A DNA stretch of 64,000 bases, from assembly GCF_001542855.1 (NCBI RefSeq), contig NZ_LNBY01000018.1, positions 62,001 through 126,000 on the forward strand, read 5' to 3'. Positions 42,376-50,915 of this stretch are shown here, in pieces. Every line of letters begins with the position of its first letter. The stretch's first letter is position 1. The translations under genes and the position numbers were made by a program. The stretch is from Erythrobacter sp. AP23. Its GTDB lineage: Bacteria > Pseudomonadota > Alphaproteobacteria > Sphingomonadales > Sphingomonadaceae. The notes under the pieces were generated by a model that saw only the letters and a list, made by a program, of their open reading frames with translations, was not told the DNA's origin and made no database searches.

Positions 42376-42770
42376 TCCGCGCCGGGCTGCGCTGGTTGCT
42401 CGGCCTGTTCTATGCCCTGGCAGGATCTATCCACCTTGCCGAACCCGCACCTTTCCTGACCATCATGCCCGGCTGGGTGCCTGCTCCCGAAGCGGTTGTC
42501 TTCTGGACCGGCGTTGCAGAACTGCTGGGCGCGGCGGCGCTGGTACAATGGGCCAGTCTGCCGCTGCGCCGCGCGGGCGCCATCGGCCTGGCGCTCTACG
42601 CCGTCTGCGTGTTTCCGGCGAACATCCATCATTTCGCGCTCGACATGGCGCAGCCCGATGGCGGGCTCGGTCTCGGCTATCACATACCGAGGATGTTTGC
42701 GCAGCCGCTTATCGTCTGGCTGGCGCTGTGGACCGGCGGCGTAACGGACTGGCCGCTGCGCCGCCGGTGA
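42372..42770 (+). CDS. DoxX-like four-TM membrane protein
   Basis: A 132-aa membrane protein starting MIRAGLRWLLGLFYALAGSI. Four hydrophobic helices, with HLAEPAPFLTIMPGWVPAPE after the first and AELLGAAALVQ in the second, as in small DoxX-family proteins. The PANIHHFALDMAQPD loop is typical. Function is not established. It is coupled to the DUF985 gene by a 4-bp overlap and converges with the SWIB gene. Confidence 0.8.
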   Translation: MIRAGLRWLLGLFYALAGSIHLAEPAPFLTIMPGWVPAPEAVVFWTGVAELLGAAALVQWASLPLRRAGAIGLALYAVCVFPANIHHFALDMAQPDGGLGLGYHIPRMFAQPLIVWLALWTGGVTDWPLRRR

Positions 42771-42777
42771 CCGCAGA

Positions 42778-43029
42778 TCAGCTCATGTGCTTCGAGACGG
42801 CACCCGTCATCTTGAACATGGAGATCTGTTCCATGCCGATCACGCCACCCAGCGTGTCGTCGGGATTGATCATGCGCTTGTCGTTGGAATCCTGCAGGCC
42901 CTTGGCCTTGATGTAATCCCACACTTTCGAGGTCACCTGCGCACGGGTCATCGGACCCTTGCCGACCACGTTTTCGAGCTGCGGCGACAGGTTCACCGGC
43001 TTCTGCAGTGCATTGTTCTTGCCAGCCAT
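42778..43029 (-). CDS. SWIB/MDM2-domain protein
   Basis: An 83-aa SWIB-domain protein: LSPQLENVVGKGPMTRAQVT and KVWDYIKAKGLQDSNDKRMI, ending in GVIGMEQISMFKMTGAV. Bacterial SWIB proteins (for example in Chlamydia) bind DNA or topoisomerase; in free-living alphaproteobacteria the role is unclear. It is a complete domain with nothing attached. It lies 25 bp downstream of the YbhB gene on the same strand. Confidence 0.92.
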   Translation of the reverse strand: MAGKNNALQKPVNLSPQLENVVGKGPMTRAQVTSKVWDYIKAKGLQDSNDKRMINPDDTLGGVIGMEQISMFKMTGAVSKHMS

Positions 43030-43054
43030 GACTAATCCTTTCCTTGGCTATGCT

Positions 43055-43639
43055 TCATTCTACGTCGCCCAGATCGTCGACATCCAGTTCCTCGACCTCA
43101 TGGCCTTCGAACCTGGCTGTCAGAACTGCGGCGGCGGTCACGTGTCCGTCCAGATTGCGGACGAGTTCCTCATGCGTCGCGCCCGGCATCAGTGTGAGCG
43201 GGAGGTCGATCGCAAAAAGCTGGAAAACGTAGCGGTGTTCTTCGCCCAGCGGCGGGTCGGGCAGTAGCCATTCGGAATTGCCCTGCGCGTTCTTGCCGGT
43301 GCGCGGCGGGGTCTCGCCTTCCATCAGCTTGCCCTTCTGCGGCGCGAGGCCCCAGACGGTCCAGTGGACGTGACCCTTGTCCGCATCTTCTGCCACCAAC
43401 ACCAGTTCCTGCGCACCGGGAGGGGGCGCAGTCCATTCGAGCGGCGGGGCCACCGCGTCTTCCTCGATCGCGGTAAAGGAGGGATCGAGCTCGCCGTCAT
43501 GGCGGAACGCCGCGCTGGTCAGCGTGAGGCCACCGCGGCCGAGCACACGCTCGTCGGCGACCTTTTCCAGGGTCAGCGTATGTCCGACGGGGTTTCCGCC
43601 GACTGCCTTTTGAACCCAGGGCGCAACGCCGCTTGCCAT
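43055..43639 (-). CDS. YbhB/YbcL-family (PEBP-like) protein
   Basis: A 194-aa phosphatidylethanolamine-binding-protein-fold member. Diagnostic stretches are AVAPPLEWTAPPPGAQELVL, VAEDADKGHVHWTVWGL (Asp and His of the anion pocket) and HRYVFQLFAIDLPL. It starts MASGVAPWVQKAVGGNPVGH, with no signal peptide, so it is cytoplasmic. Cellular role is unknown. It precedes the SWIB gene on the same strand. Confidence 0.9.
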   Translation of the reverse strand: MASGVAPWVQKAVGGNPVGHTLTLEKVADERVLGRGGLTLTSAAFRHDGELDPSFTAIEEDAVAPPLEWTAPPPGAQELVLVAEDADKGHVHWTVWGLAPQKGKLMEGETPPRTGKNAQGNSEWLLPDPPLGEEHRYVFQLFAIDLPLTLMPGATHEELVRNLDGHVTAAAVLTARFEGHEVEELDVDDLGDVE

Positions 43640-43860
43640 GAATACTCCTCCAGATCGACGCTCATTGCTGCATTTGGCCAACCTTTAAGGCATAGCTCGG
43701 GGTCACAAACCATCCCGCCGGACCGAATTTGCACCGTTTTTAAGGGAAAGCGGGTCTTTGGGGCGCCTGTGCGGACCCTTGCCCGCCCCCGATTAAGCCG
43801 CCATGGGATCATTATCGCCTCGCTTACGGGGCATCGGACATATCGTACGGGAGTAATCGC

Positions 43861-45300
43861 ATGGGGCTGGGTCGCACCATTCTAACCACAACATTGGCAA
43901 TTTCGCTCGCTGCCTGCGGGGGCGGGGGCGGCTCGGGCGGTGGCAACACAGCTGGCGGCGGTAGCGGTGCCGGCACTGGCGGGGGCGGAGGCGGCACGGC
44001 CAACACCTGCTCGCTCGGCAGCCGTCAGGACTGGGTGCTCTCCCAGATCGATGAATGGTACCTTTTCCCCAACCTGATCGACCAGACCGTCAACAAGGCG
44101 AATTTCACCACGGTCCAGGACTATATCAACGCGCTGGTCGCACCGGCGCGCGCGCAGGATCGCGATCGCTTCTTCACCTATATCACCTCGATCCAGGAAG
44201 AAAACGAACTGATCAACAGCGGCTCCAGCGCAGGCTTCGGCGTCCGGCTGAGCTACAACCAGTCCGAAGGCAGGGTCTTTGTGGTCGAGGCCTTCGAGAA
44301 TGCCCCCGCCTTCGCCCAGAATATCGACCGCGGCAGCGAGATCCTCGCCATCGACGGGGAACTGGTCAGTACACTTATGGCATCGGGCGGGCCGCAGGCG
44401 GTGGTCAATGCGCTCGGCCCCAACAATCCCGGCGTGACCCGCAATCTGCGTGTCCGTCAAGCCGACGGCAGCGAAATCACAGTCGACGTAACCAAGGCCG
44501 AGTACGCGCTCGATCCGATTTCCGACCGCTACGGCGCGAAGATCCTCGACAATGGCGGCACCAAGGTCGGCTATGTCAATTTGCGCACCTTCATCGTCGA
44601 CGATGCCAAGCGGCAGTTGCGCGATGCCTTCACCGTGTTCCGCAACGAAGGGGTGACCCAGATCATTCTCGACTTCCGCTACAATGGCGGCGGACTGGTC
44701 TCGGTGGCAGAGGTTCTGGGCGATCTGCTGGCAGCCGACAAGGTCGGCCAGATTTTCAGCAAGACCGTCTACCGCGATTCGAAGAGTGCCTTCGACGAAT
44801 CCCGCCTGTTCGCATCGGAGCAGCAGGCCATCGCGGCGACGAAGATCGCCGTGATCGGCACAAATGGCACGGCTTCGGCGAGCGAACTGGTGGCCAATGC
44901 CTTCATCCCCTTCCTCGGCAACAACATCGCGCTGGTCGGATCGGACACCTTCGGCAAGCCCGTGGGCCAGATCGCCCGCGACCGATCCGCCTGCGACGAT
45001 CGCCTGCGCGTGGTCGCCTTCCGCTCCGTCAATGCCGACGATCAGGGCGACTATTACAGCGGTCTGGCCGATGTCATGCCGCAAACCTGCGCCGCCTCCG
45101 ACGAGATTCTCAAACCGCTCGGCGATCCAAGCGAGGCCTCGGTCGCTGCGGCGCTCGATTTCCTCGCCGGACGCAGTTGCAACGCCATCGGCGCGGCTCC
45201 TGCGACGCCTGCAACTGCGAGCGAGGAACCGGAACAGCGCGAATTGCTGATGCCGGACGCGCCCAGCCCGGCGCAACTCGAAATTCCGGGACTGCAATGA
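43861..45300 (+). CDS. S41-family lipoprotein peptidase with poly-glycine linker
   Basis: A 479-aa protein. The lipobox is SLAAC (Cys at about residue 19), followed by about 25 residues that are almost all Gly/Ser/Ala/Asn/Thr. Then an N-terminal helical region, a PDZ domain ([33 protein letters not shown]) and the S41 catalytic core ([36 protein letters not shown] with Ser; [10 protein letters not shown] with Lys). It would be a cell-envelope processing protease. Its stop overlaps the next gene's ATG by 4 bp. Confidence 0.9.
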   Translation: MGLGRTILTTTLAISLAACGGGGGSGGGNTAGGGSGAGTGGGGGGTANTCSLGSRQDWVLSQIDEWYLFPNLIDQTVNKANFTTVQDYINALVAPARAQDRDRFFTYITSIQEENELINSGSSAGFGVRLSYNQSEGRVFVVEAFENAPAFAQNIDRGSEILAIDGELVSTLMASGGPQAVVNALGPNNPGVTRNLRVRQADGSEITVDVTKAEYALDPISDRYGAKILDNGGTKVGYVNLRTFIVDDAKRQLRDAFTVFRNEGVTQIILDFRYNGGGLVSVAEVLGDLLAADKVGQIFSKTVYRDSKSAFDESRLFASEQQAIAATKIAVIGTNGTASASELVANAFIPFLGNNIALVGSDTFGKPVGQIARDRSACDDRLRVVAFRSVNADDQGDYYSGLADVMPQTCAASDEILKPLGDPSEASVAAALDFLAGRSCNAIGAAPATPATASEEPEQRELLMPDAPSPAQLEIPGLQ

Positions 45301-45635
45301 CGGACCGACGCTACTCGACCTTTGCCGAGTTCTGGCCCTTCTACCTGCGCGAGCATTCGCGGCCCGGCACGCGGGCGCTGCATTACATCGGCACCACGCT
45401 GGTCGTGGCATTGGCCGTGACCGCCATAGTGGCGGAAGAATGGTTGTTGCTCGCGGCACTCCCGCTGGCGGGCTATTTCTTCGCCTGGATCGCGCATTTC
45501 GGGCATGAGAAAAACCGTCCGGCGACCTTCACCTATCCGCTGTGGAGCCTTCGAGCGGATTTCCGCATGTGGTGGCTGTGGCTGACCGGGCGGCTCGGTC
45601 CCGAACTCGACGCGGCGGGGGTCGAGAAACGCTAG
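45297..45635 (+). CDS. Mpo1-like (DUF962) membrane protein
   Basis: A 112-aa protein with two to three TM segments. [20 protein letters not shown] and the conserved [11 protein letters not shown] plus [15 protein letters not shown] match the DUF962/Mpo1 family, whose yeast member is an Fe-dependent dioxygenase of 2-hydroxy fatty acids in the membrane. The His residues of HYIGT and HFGHEKN are the candidate metal ligands. It overlaps the S41 gene by 4 bp and converges with the DUF3429 gene (4-bp overlap). Confidence 0.88.
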   Translation: MTDRRYSTFAEFWPFYLREHSRPGTRALHYIGTTLVVALAVTAIVAEEWLLLAALPLAGYFFAWIAHFGHEKNRPATFTYPLWSLRADFRMWWLWLTGRLGPELDAAGVEKR

Positions 45636-46084
45636 GCCAGCGCGGCGGCGACCGTCGCGAGGCCGAGACCGACCGATAGCGGCACGCGCAGCGCCATCCA
45701 CCAGCGCGGCGCCAGCGCGCCCAACCTGGCATCGACACCCAGGCTCACCAACAGCGCCCCGCCGAGCATGACCAACGACGGTTCGGGCCACTGCCAGCCC
45801 AGCACCCAGGGCAAGAAGCAGGCCAGCGCGACCAGGCTCGGCGTAACGGCGGCGATCCACACCCAGCCCAGCGTATGGCGTCGCTCGGCAGCCGGGGCGG
45901 CGGCGGCGATCCCCCACCACATGCCGCCAAGGAAGGACAGAATCAGCGCGGCATAGGCGAAAGCGATTGCCTGTGCCGGATCGCGCCATTCCGCAGGGCC
46001 GGCATAGAGCACTGCGACGCAGGCGATCTGCGGCAGCAGGCCAGCCAGCCCAAGCAGGCGCGGCAGGGTCGGAACGCTACCCAA
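45632..46084 (-). CDS. DUF3429-family membrane protein
   Basis: A 150-aa protein with four to five hydrophobic helices. It begins at TTG 46084 ([20 protein letters not shown]) and contains [20 protein letters not shown], the diagnostic FLGGxxWG of DUF3429. Function unknown. The TTG start overlaps the upstream gene by 8 bp; the frame is open further to 46177, but the family begins here. Part of a minus-strand run down from 48199. Confidence 0.75.
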   Translation of the reverse strand: MGSVPTLPRLLGLAGLLPQIACVAVLYAGPAEWRDPAQAIAFAYAALILSFLGGMWWGIAAAAPAAERRHTLGWVWIAAVTPSLVALACFLPWVLGWQWPEPSLVMLGGALLVSLGVDARLGALAPRWWMALRVPLSVGLGLATVAAALA

Positions 46085-46430
46085 GTTTGCGCCCCCGCAA
46101 CAGGAAAGCGGCGAAGCCGAGTGCAAAGGCCAGATCCCCTGCGACGATAGCACCCACGCCCGGGTCACCGCTCTCACCCCAGCTGGGAGGGCCGAGCATC
46201 AGCACGACCATCACCTTGCCGAGGATTCCGGCGATCAGCACGGGCGCAAACCGCTTCGGCTGGCGTGCGACCAGAGCATAGACTATGCCGAAGCAGAAGA
46301 TCAGCACTCCGCCGATCGCCTCGGCCGAACCCCACTCCGCATCGAGGAATGCGCCGAGGCCGATTACGAGGTTGTAGGCCGCAGCAAGCCAGAAGAAGAT
46401 GCGCCAGCCGATAGGGGTACGGTCGGCCAT
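46077..46430 (-). CDS. small four-TM membrane protein
   Basis: A 117-aa protein starting MADRTPIGWRIFFWLAAAYN. Four hydrophobic segments follow: WLAAAYNLVIGLGAF, IGGVLIFCFGIVYALVA, FAPVLIAGILGKVMVVLML, and GDLAFALGFAAFLL. It looks like the generic DUF4345/hypothetical membrane group, but I cannot name it. Its ATG overlaps the TAA of the upstream lipoprotein gene by one base, and its end overlaps the DUF3429 start by 8 bp. Confidence 0.7.
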   Translation of the reverse strand: MADRTPIGWRIFFWLAAAYNLVIGLGAFLDAEWGSAEAIGGVLIFCFGIVYALVARQPKRFAPVLIAGILGKVMVVLMLGPPSWGESGDPGVGAIVAGDLAFALGFAAFLLRGRKLG

Positions 46431-46867
46431 TACGGCGTGTCCGGGCCGCTGAAGGGCTGGCTTTCGGTCCAGGCGCAGCCCAGGCGCTGCTCGCCCCCGA
46501 CAAGCAGTGTGGCAGTATAGGGATAGCTGCGGTCGCTCATCCCGTCGGAGCATTCTCCCGGTGTGATGGTCAGATCGAAACCCGCGCCGTCGAGCTGACC
46601 GCTGATGCCGAGGCCGTTGTTCCCGGCAAAACGCTGTACCGCGAACTCGCGACCGTCGGGATTCTCGGGCGTGGAATAGGTCGCCATGCCGCCGCCTGCC
46701 GCGCCGCCCCAGAAAGGCTCGGTGCCGGTGTAGTGCACGACCTCGGCCTCGGCGATCTCGGTGAAAGTCGATTCCTGCAGCGATCCGGGGCCCGGATCGT
46801 CACCGCGGTCACCGCAGCTGCCGAGAGCCAGCGCTCCCAAGCAAAGATAGAACCTACTGTGCTTCAC
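46430..46867 (-). CDS. COG3650-like lipoprotein
   Basis: A 145-aa protein from GTG 46867 with a lipobox ALGSC (Cys about residue 18). The mature domain is of the COG3650/heat-resistance-associated type: HYTGTEPFWGG, then ITPGECSDGMSDRSYPYTAT and GEQRLGCAW. The conserved Cys pair may form a disulfide. Such proteins bind small ligands or act in the outer membrane; function is not established. It overlaps both neighbours, so it belongs to the run 46864-48199. Confidence 0.75.
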   Translation of the reverse strand: MKHSRFYLCLGALALGSCGDRGDDPGPGSLQESTFTEIAEAEVVHYTGTEPFWGGAAGGGMATYSTPENPDGREFAVQRFAGNNGLGISGQLDGAGFDLTITPGECSDGMSDRSYPYTATLLVGGEQRLGCAWTESQPFSGPDTP

Positions 46868-47781
46868 GCCGCGCTCCTGTATTTGCGGATGAAGTCGACC
46901 GTCTCGCCGCGCGCCCGTTTTCCCTCGGGCACGGGCAGCAGCATCCAGACGTGGAACATGTCCTCATACTCGCGATAAATGTGTTCGGGCATCCCCTCAT
47001 CGCCCAGCCGCTCGGCAAGCCGGCGGCCGTCCACCAGCAGGATATCCGAAGTGCCGGAGAAGATCGCCATCGGCGGCAGGCCCTCCAGTTCGCCGAACAG
47101 CGGGCTGACGCGAGGATCGTCGATGGACAGGTCGCCGCGATACATTTCGCCGCAGGCCTCCAGCCCGCTGACCGCCAGCATCCGGTCGCGCTTCTCGATC
47201 GCGCGTTGACCCTCGGCGGTCGCGGTCGCATCGAGCCAGGGCGAATAAAGCACCAGGCTGCCCGGCATCGCCGCGCCTTCCGATTTCAACAGTTGTGCCA
47301 GCGCCAGGCTCATTCCGCCGCCCGCGCTGTCGCCCATCACGGTGATGTTCTTCGCCCCGTAGCGATCCGCCAGTTCATGATAGAGCGAGCGCATAGCCGC
47401 CAGCACATCCTCGGCCTTGTTTTCCGGCGCGAGCGGATAGATCGGCACCGTCGCCGATGCTTCCAGCCGCTCGCACAGATCGGCCACCGTGTCCCAATGC
47501 ACCGCGGCGATGTCCATCACATAGCCGCCACCATGCAGGTAGAGCAGATGCGGCGCATCCGGCCGTGCCCCGCCCTTGGGCTCGATCGTCACCACCGGAA
47601 AGCCGCGGCTGGCAAATTCGCGAATGGCAAAGCGCTTGTGCCACTTCGCGCGCGGGCGGATCGGCTTTTGTGCCCGCAGCTTTGCAATCCTCTCGTCGAA
47701 CTTGTCCGGCTCGGAAAAGAAGCGCTTGATGCCGAGCAGCGGCAGTGCGAAATTGACGAGGCGGGCGCGGATGCTGGCCAT
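46864..47781 (-). CDS. alpha/beta-hydrolase of the HSL family
   Basis: A 305-aa esterase/lipase of the hormone-sensitive-lipase type. The oxyanion motif LYLHGGGYVMD, nucleophile GDSAGGGMSLAL (Ser), then Asp in FSGTSDILLVDGR and His in YEDMFHVWMLLPV form the catalytic triad. It starts MASIRARLVNFALPLLGIKR, without a signal peptide. Probably hydrolyses short-chain esters. Its end overlaps the lipoprotein gene start by 4 bp and it lies 13 bp after the GFA gene. Confidence 0.9.
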   Translation of the reverse strand: MASIRARLVNFALPLLGIKRFFSEPDKFDERIAKLRAQKPIRPRAKWHKRFAIREFASRGFPVVTIEPKGGARPDAPHLLYLHGGGYVMDIAAVHWDTVADLCERLEASATVPIYPLAPENKAEDVLAAMRSLYHELADRYGAKNITVMGDSAGGGMSLALAQLLKSEGAAMPGSLVLYSPWLDATATAEGQRAIEKRDRMLAVSGLEACGEMYRGDLSIDDPRVSPLFGELEGLPPMAIFSGTSDILLVDGRRLAERLGDEGMPEHIYREYEDMFHVWMLLPVPEGKRARGETVDFIRKYRSAA

Positions 47782-47794
47782 TCCCCTTGCTCCT

Positions 47795-48199
47795 TCAGCC
47801 GGGATTGGTGTCGAAAGCGGGAATATCGCCCGTCTCGACCCAGCATTGCTTGCTGCGCGTCCAGATATGCGCCGACGGCGTGAATTGCGTAGTATCGTCC
47901 AGCGTGCCTGCCTTGATCCACAGCATCTGCGGCGACACCTCGGCCCTGGTGAACAGAGGCGAACCACAGGTGTTGCAGAACTGCCTTTCGACAGACCGAC
48001 CGCTTTCCCCACTGTCGCGATAGCGCGCGGGATCGCCGGTAATCTCGACCTGCCCTTCCGGCGCGCCGATGATGGTCGAAAATGCACTGCCCGACTGCTT
48101 CTGGCAATGCGTGCAATGGCACACCATGGTCGCCGCCGGCTCCCCTTCGAATGCATAGCGGATTTCCCCGCAAAGGCATCCGCCAGTTTGTCCGCTCAT
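47795..48199 (-). CDS. GFA-family zinc protein
   Basis: A 134-aa protein of the GFA (glutathione-dependent formaldehyde-activating enzyme) fold. Zinc ligands are visible: SGQTGGCLCGEIRYAFEG, VCHCTHCQKQSGSAFST, and RQFCNTCGSPLFTR. The name is historical; the natural substrate of most members is unknown. It starts MSGQTGGC at 48199. First gene of the minus-strand run to 45632, divergent from a hypothetical. Confidence 0.9.
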   Translation of the reverse strand: MSGQTGGCLCGEIRYAFEGEPAATMVCHCTHCQKQSGSAFSTIIGAPEGQVEITGDPARYRDSGESGRSVERQFCNTCGSPLFTRAEVSPQMLWIKAGTLDDTTQFTPSAHIWTRSKQCWVETGDIPAFDTNPG

Positions 48200-48377
48200 C
48201 TCTTCCCCTCCCGAAAACAATGGCGAGACTACCCTTCCAAATCCCTGTGTCCAGCGGGCAGGCGGCGGATTGGATGCAGTTCGGCCCGCATCGTCGAGGG
48301 CCACTGTGTCCGCGAGCCGGCAGGGCTTTGGAACACGCCGGGGCCGATCGGCGTTGGGAAGGTGGAAACCCGTCGTC

Positions 48378-48920
48378 ATGAATATGCCTCGCCTCGATCC
48401 ACGCCTTTGCGCCGCCGCCCTCGTGCTTGCCGTGGTAACGGCCGGCGCGCTGAGCGGCTCGGCGATCGGCTCCACCCCCATGCTTCAGCGCAGCGCGGCG
48501 AGCCATATCCCCGAGGCCCCACCCAACGCCGGCGTCGGCGATTTCAAGCTCGACCCGCGCAAGCGGCCACCCGATCATTACCCGCTCGTCACCCCGACCG
48601 GCACCATTCCGGTGGCCGCGCTGGCGTCGCATGGGCGTTTGCGCGACAGGCGAGGCGGTTGGGGGGACCGGCCCGATGCCATCCCGCTGGCGGCGACCTA
48701 CGCGGATGAATTGGCCGAGGACGAGGTAGATCGCCTGGCCAGATGGCAACCCGCGCCGCGCCGGACGGTGCCGGTGGCCGTCCGAATTTCACCGCCGCGC
48801 GTTACCGTGGCACGCGGTGCAGAGCGTGGCGAGCAGAGCTATGCGGCGAGCCCGGCGCCGGAGGTCCAATCCGATACCGCCGTCCGGCAGCAAGATCCGG
48901 CTAACCCTTCGCCCTCCTAG
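48378..48920 (+). CDS. secreted proline/arginine-rich hypothetical protein
   Basis: A 180-aa protein from ATG 48378 (MNMPRLDPRLCAAALVLAVV), with a hydrophobic N-terminal helix (LVLAVVTAGALSGSAIG) that could be a signal peptide or anchor. The rest is low complexity: Pro, Arg, Ala-rich with no recognisable fold (DPRKRPPDHYPLVTPTGTIP, RRTVPVAVRISPPRVTVARG). I do not recognise a family. Codon pattern looks coding. It is followed by a strong terminator at 48955. Confidence 0.55.
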   Translation: MNMPRLDPRLCAAALVLAVVTAGALSGSAIGSTPMLQRSAASHIPEAPPNAGVGDFKLDPRKRPPDHYPLVTPTGTIPVAALASHGRLRDRRGGWGDRPDAIPLAATYADELAEDEVDRLARWQPAPRRTVPVAVRISPPRVTVARGAERGEQSYAASPAPEVQSDTAVRQQDPANPSPS

Positions 48921-48954
48921 CCGGCCGGCAGCCGATAGGCCCGCTGAAGCGAGG

Positions 48955-48987
48955 AAGGCGGCCCCGAAAGAGGCCGCCTTCCGATTT
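48955..48987 (+). terminator. rho-independent terminator
   Basis: AAGGCGGCC-CCGAAAGA-GGCCGCCTT followed by CCGATTTT. It ends the plus-strand transcript and, being symmetric, probably also helps the convergent fasciclin gene (stop at 49010). Confidence 0.75.
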
Positions 48988-49009
48988 TCGCTCCGATTTC
49001 CAACGAAGC

Positions 49010-49591
49010 TTATTGCGGCATCAACACCGTATCGATCACGTGGATCACGCCATTCGAGGCGGCGACGTCGGTCGCGGTGACGGTGGAGGTGCCACCCGCG
49101 GCGTCGGTCAGCACGACATTGCCGTCGACCACAGTGGCGGTCAGCGTGCCGCCGTTTACGGTGGTGATGGTATAGCCTTCCTCACCCGCATCGGTGATCG
49201 CCTGGGTCAGCGTGGCGGCGTCCACATTGCCCTCGACCACGTGGTAGGTGAGGATATTGCCGAGCGTTTCGGTATCGTTGGTGGTCAACTCGGTCAGCGT
49301 CGCCTCGGGGATCTTGGCGAAAGCATCGTTGGTCGGCGCGAAGACGGTGAACGGGCCGTCGCCCGACAGCGTTTCGCCCAGCTCTGCGGCAGTAACCGCG
49401 CTGACGAGCGTCGAGAAGGTCTCGTCGCCCTGCGCGACTTCGACGATGGTGCCGGTTTCGGCTTCGGCATTGGCCATCTGGTCGGCCGCAGCGGCGGTAT
49501 CGTCATAGCCGTCGTTTTCCGCCGGGGCTTCGGCGCAGGCGGCGATCGCCAGCGATGCGGCAGAGGCGAGCGCAATGGTAAGCTTGTTCAT
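49010..49591 (-). CDS. fasciclin-domain lipoprotein
   Basis: A 193-aa protein with a lipobox (LAIAAC, Cys at about residue 19) and a single FAS1 domain: TFSTLVSAVTAAELGETLSG, GPFTVFAPTNDAFAKIPEAT, LGNILTYHVVEGNVDAATLT, and GVIHVIDTVLMPQ. FAS1 domains mediate adhesion in the envelope or extracellular matrix. It is followed by a shared terminator. The linker between lipobox and domain is acidic. Confidence 0.9.
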   Translation of the reverse strand: MNKLTIALASAASLAIAACAEAPAENDGYDDTAAAADQMANAEAETGTIVEVAQGDETFSTLVSAVTAAELGETLSGDGPFTVFAPTNDAFAKIPEATLTELTTNDTETLGNILTYHVVEGNVDAATLTQAITDAGEEGYTITTVNGGTLTATVVDGNVVLTDAAGGTSTVTATDVAASNGVIHVIDTVLMPQ

Positions 49592-49783
49592 ATCGGGTCC
49601 CTTTTGTCGGTAAATTCAAGCATTTCCTCAGCCGGCCCACCCGGCTGGTGCTTCAAGATACGAACGCAGAGCGGCTGCGGATGTTTCGAATTTGGGCAAG
49701 ATTGTGTCGAAGCGGGGCTGAGGCGCGGCGAAGCGTGCCGACATCCGGGCGAGCGGTGCGCGCGATGCCCCGTCTCGCCGCTT

Positions 49784-50128
49784 CTACATCACCTTGTCGG
49801 GCCGCGCATCGTGCTTGTGCTTCGATTCCTTGCCGAAGTTCCGCTCGAGCCGCTGGGCCAGCGTATTGGCCGCCTTGCGCGCGGCATCGTCGACCTTGGC
49901 GGCGTGCGCGGTGACGCCGATGGGATTGCCCGAACGCGGGCGCGCCTCGATCGTGCAGACTTTGTCGTCCGCCCCGCCCTTGCGCCCGTTCTCGTCGCGC
50001 ACATGGATCTCGACCCGGGTCAGCCGCTCCTCGAACCGCGCCAGCTTGTCGCGCACAGCCGCCTCGATGCGCTCCGCGACGTTTTCGGTGCCCATGACGG
50101 AGTGATCGGAATTGAACTGGACCTGCAT
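49784..50128 (-). CDS. ribosome hibernation/sigma-54 modulation (HPF/RaiA) protein
   Basis: A 114-aa short-form HPF/YfiA-type protein: MQVQFNSDHSVMGTENVAER at the start, then the beta-alpha-beta-beta-beta-alpha fold with FEERLTRVEIHVRDENGRKG and a basic C-terminal tail (KESKHKHDARPDKV). Such proteins bind the 30S subunit and inactivate ribosomes in stationary phase. The region is shorter than long HPF, which carries an extra dimerisation domain. Stands alone on the minus strand. Confidence 0.85.
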   Translation of the reverse strand: MQVQFNSDHSVMGTENVAERIEAAVRDKLARFEERLTRVEIHVRDENGRKGGADDKVCTIEARPRSGNPIGVTAHAAKVDDAARKAANTLAQRLERNFGKESKHKHDARPDKVM

Positions 50129-50325
50129 TGGCGAAGCTCCTCTCGGTGATGGTTCTGACTGTTTCCGAGATGGGGTCGAAACCCCTTCTGTCCAGCAGAA
50201 TCGGACGCATCGTCGACCGATTTGCGCACGCCGTCTCAAGGCGGGCCTCCGCCAGGCGGGAGGCGCGACTGCCGGTCGGGCGAGCGCAGGACGAGCCCTC
50301 GCATTCGCGCAGCGAGACCGGGCGC

Positions 50326-50811
50326 CTATCCCGGCGATACGCGCGCGGTGATCTTGATCTCCACCTCGCCCTCGGGCGCGAACAGGCGGTCGATATCGAT
50401 CGCGGTCCAGGCGGGGAACGGCGCCTTCACATAGCGGTTCTTGACCGCCGCCAGCGCGGGCATCGAGGCGTCGATATCGACATGGTAGGTGGCGATGTCG
50501 ATCACGTCGTCCCAGCTCGACCCGGCGCGTTCGAGCACACTGCCGAGATACTGGAAGCTGCGGTCATAGGCCTCTTCGCGGGTCATCCCCTCGGGCGCGG
50601 GGCCGAGGATCACGCCCGAGAGATAGACCGTGTCGCCGTGGATCACCGCTTCGGAAAAGCCGAATTCCTCCATCATCGCGAGCCCGGGCCCGCCTTCGGG
50701 CATCAGGGTGCGCTTTTCGCCCGCCGCATGATCGTCGGCCAGCGCGGGTGCGGCACTCGCCAGCGGCGCGGCGAGCAAGGCGGCGGCAAGGAAGGGCTGG
50801 AAGGCATGCAT
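50326..50811 (-). CDS. RidA-family protein with signal peptide
   Basis: A 161-aa protein. MHAFQPFLAAALLAAPLASA is a signal peptide, so it is periplasmic, unlike typical cytosolic RidA enamine deaminases. The RidA fold is recognisable: FSEAVIHGDTVYLSGVILGP, AGSSWDDVIDIATYHVDIDA and PAWTAIDIDRLFAPEGEVEI. The catalytic Arg in the usual position (xARxx) is not obvious, so activity is uncertain. Lies 104 bp downstream of the HTH-like gene on the same strand. Confidence 0.85.
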   Translation of the reverse strand: MHAFQPFLAAALLAAPLASAAPALADDHAAGEKRTLMPEGGPGLAMMEEFGFSEAVIHGDTVYLSGVILGPAPEGMTREEAYDRSFQYLGSVLERAGSSWDDVIDIATYHVDIDASMPALAAVKNRYVKAPFPAWTAIDIDRLFAPEGEVEIKITARVSPG

Positions 50812-50915
50812 GGCGGTGATCCTCTCGGGCAATCGGGATATTGCGCGGACGCGCTCTAGCATGAATGCGGGGAGCGCGCGAAACGCCGATACCGCGTGAC
50901 GAAGGTGACACCGCG

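Noticed and set aside
49592..49783. A small gene in the gap between the fasciclin and HPF genes
   Set aside because: No frame has coding character or a ribosome-binding site; only presumed promoter DNA is seen.
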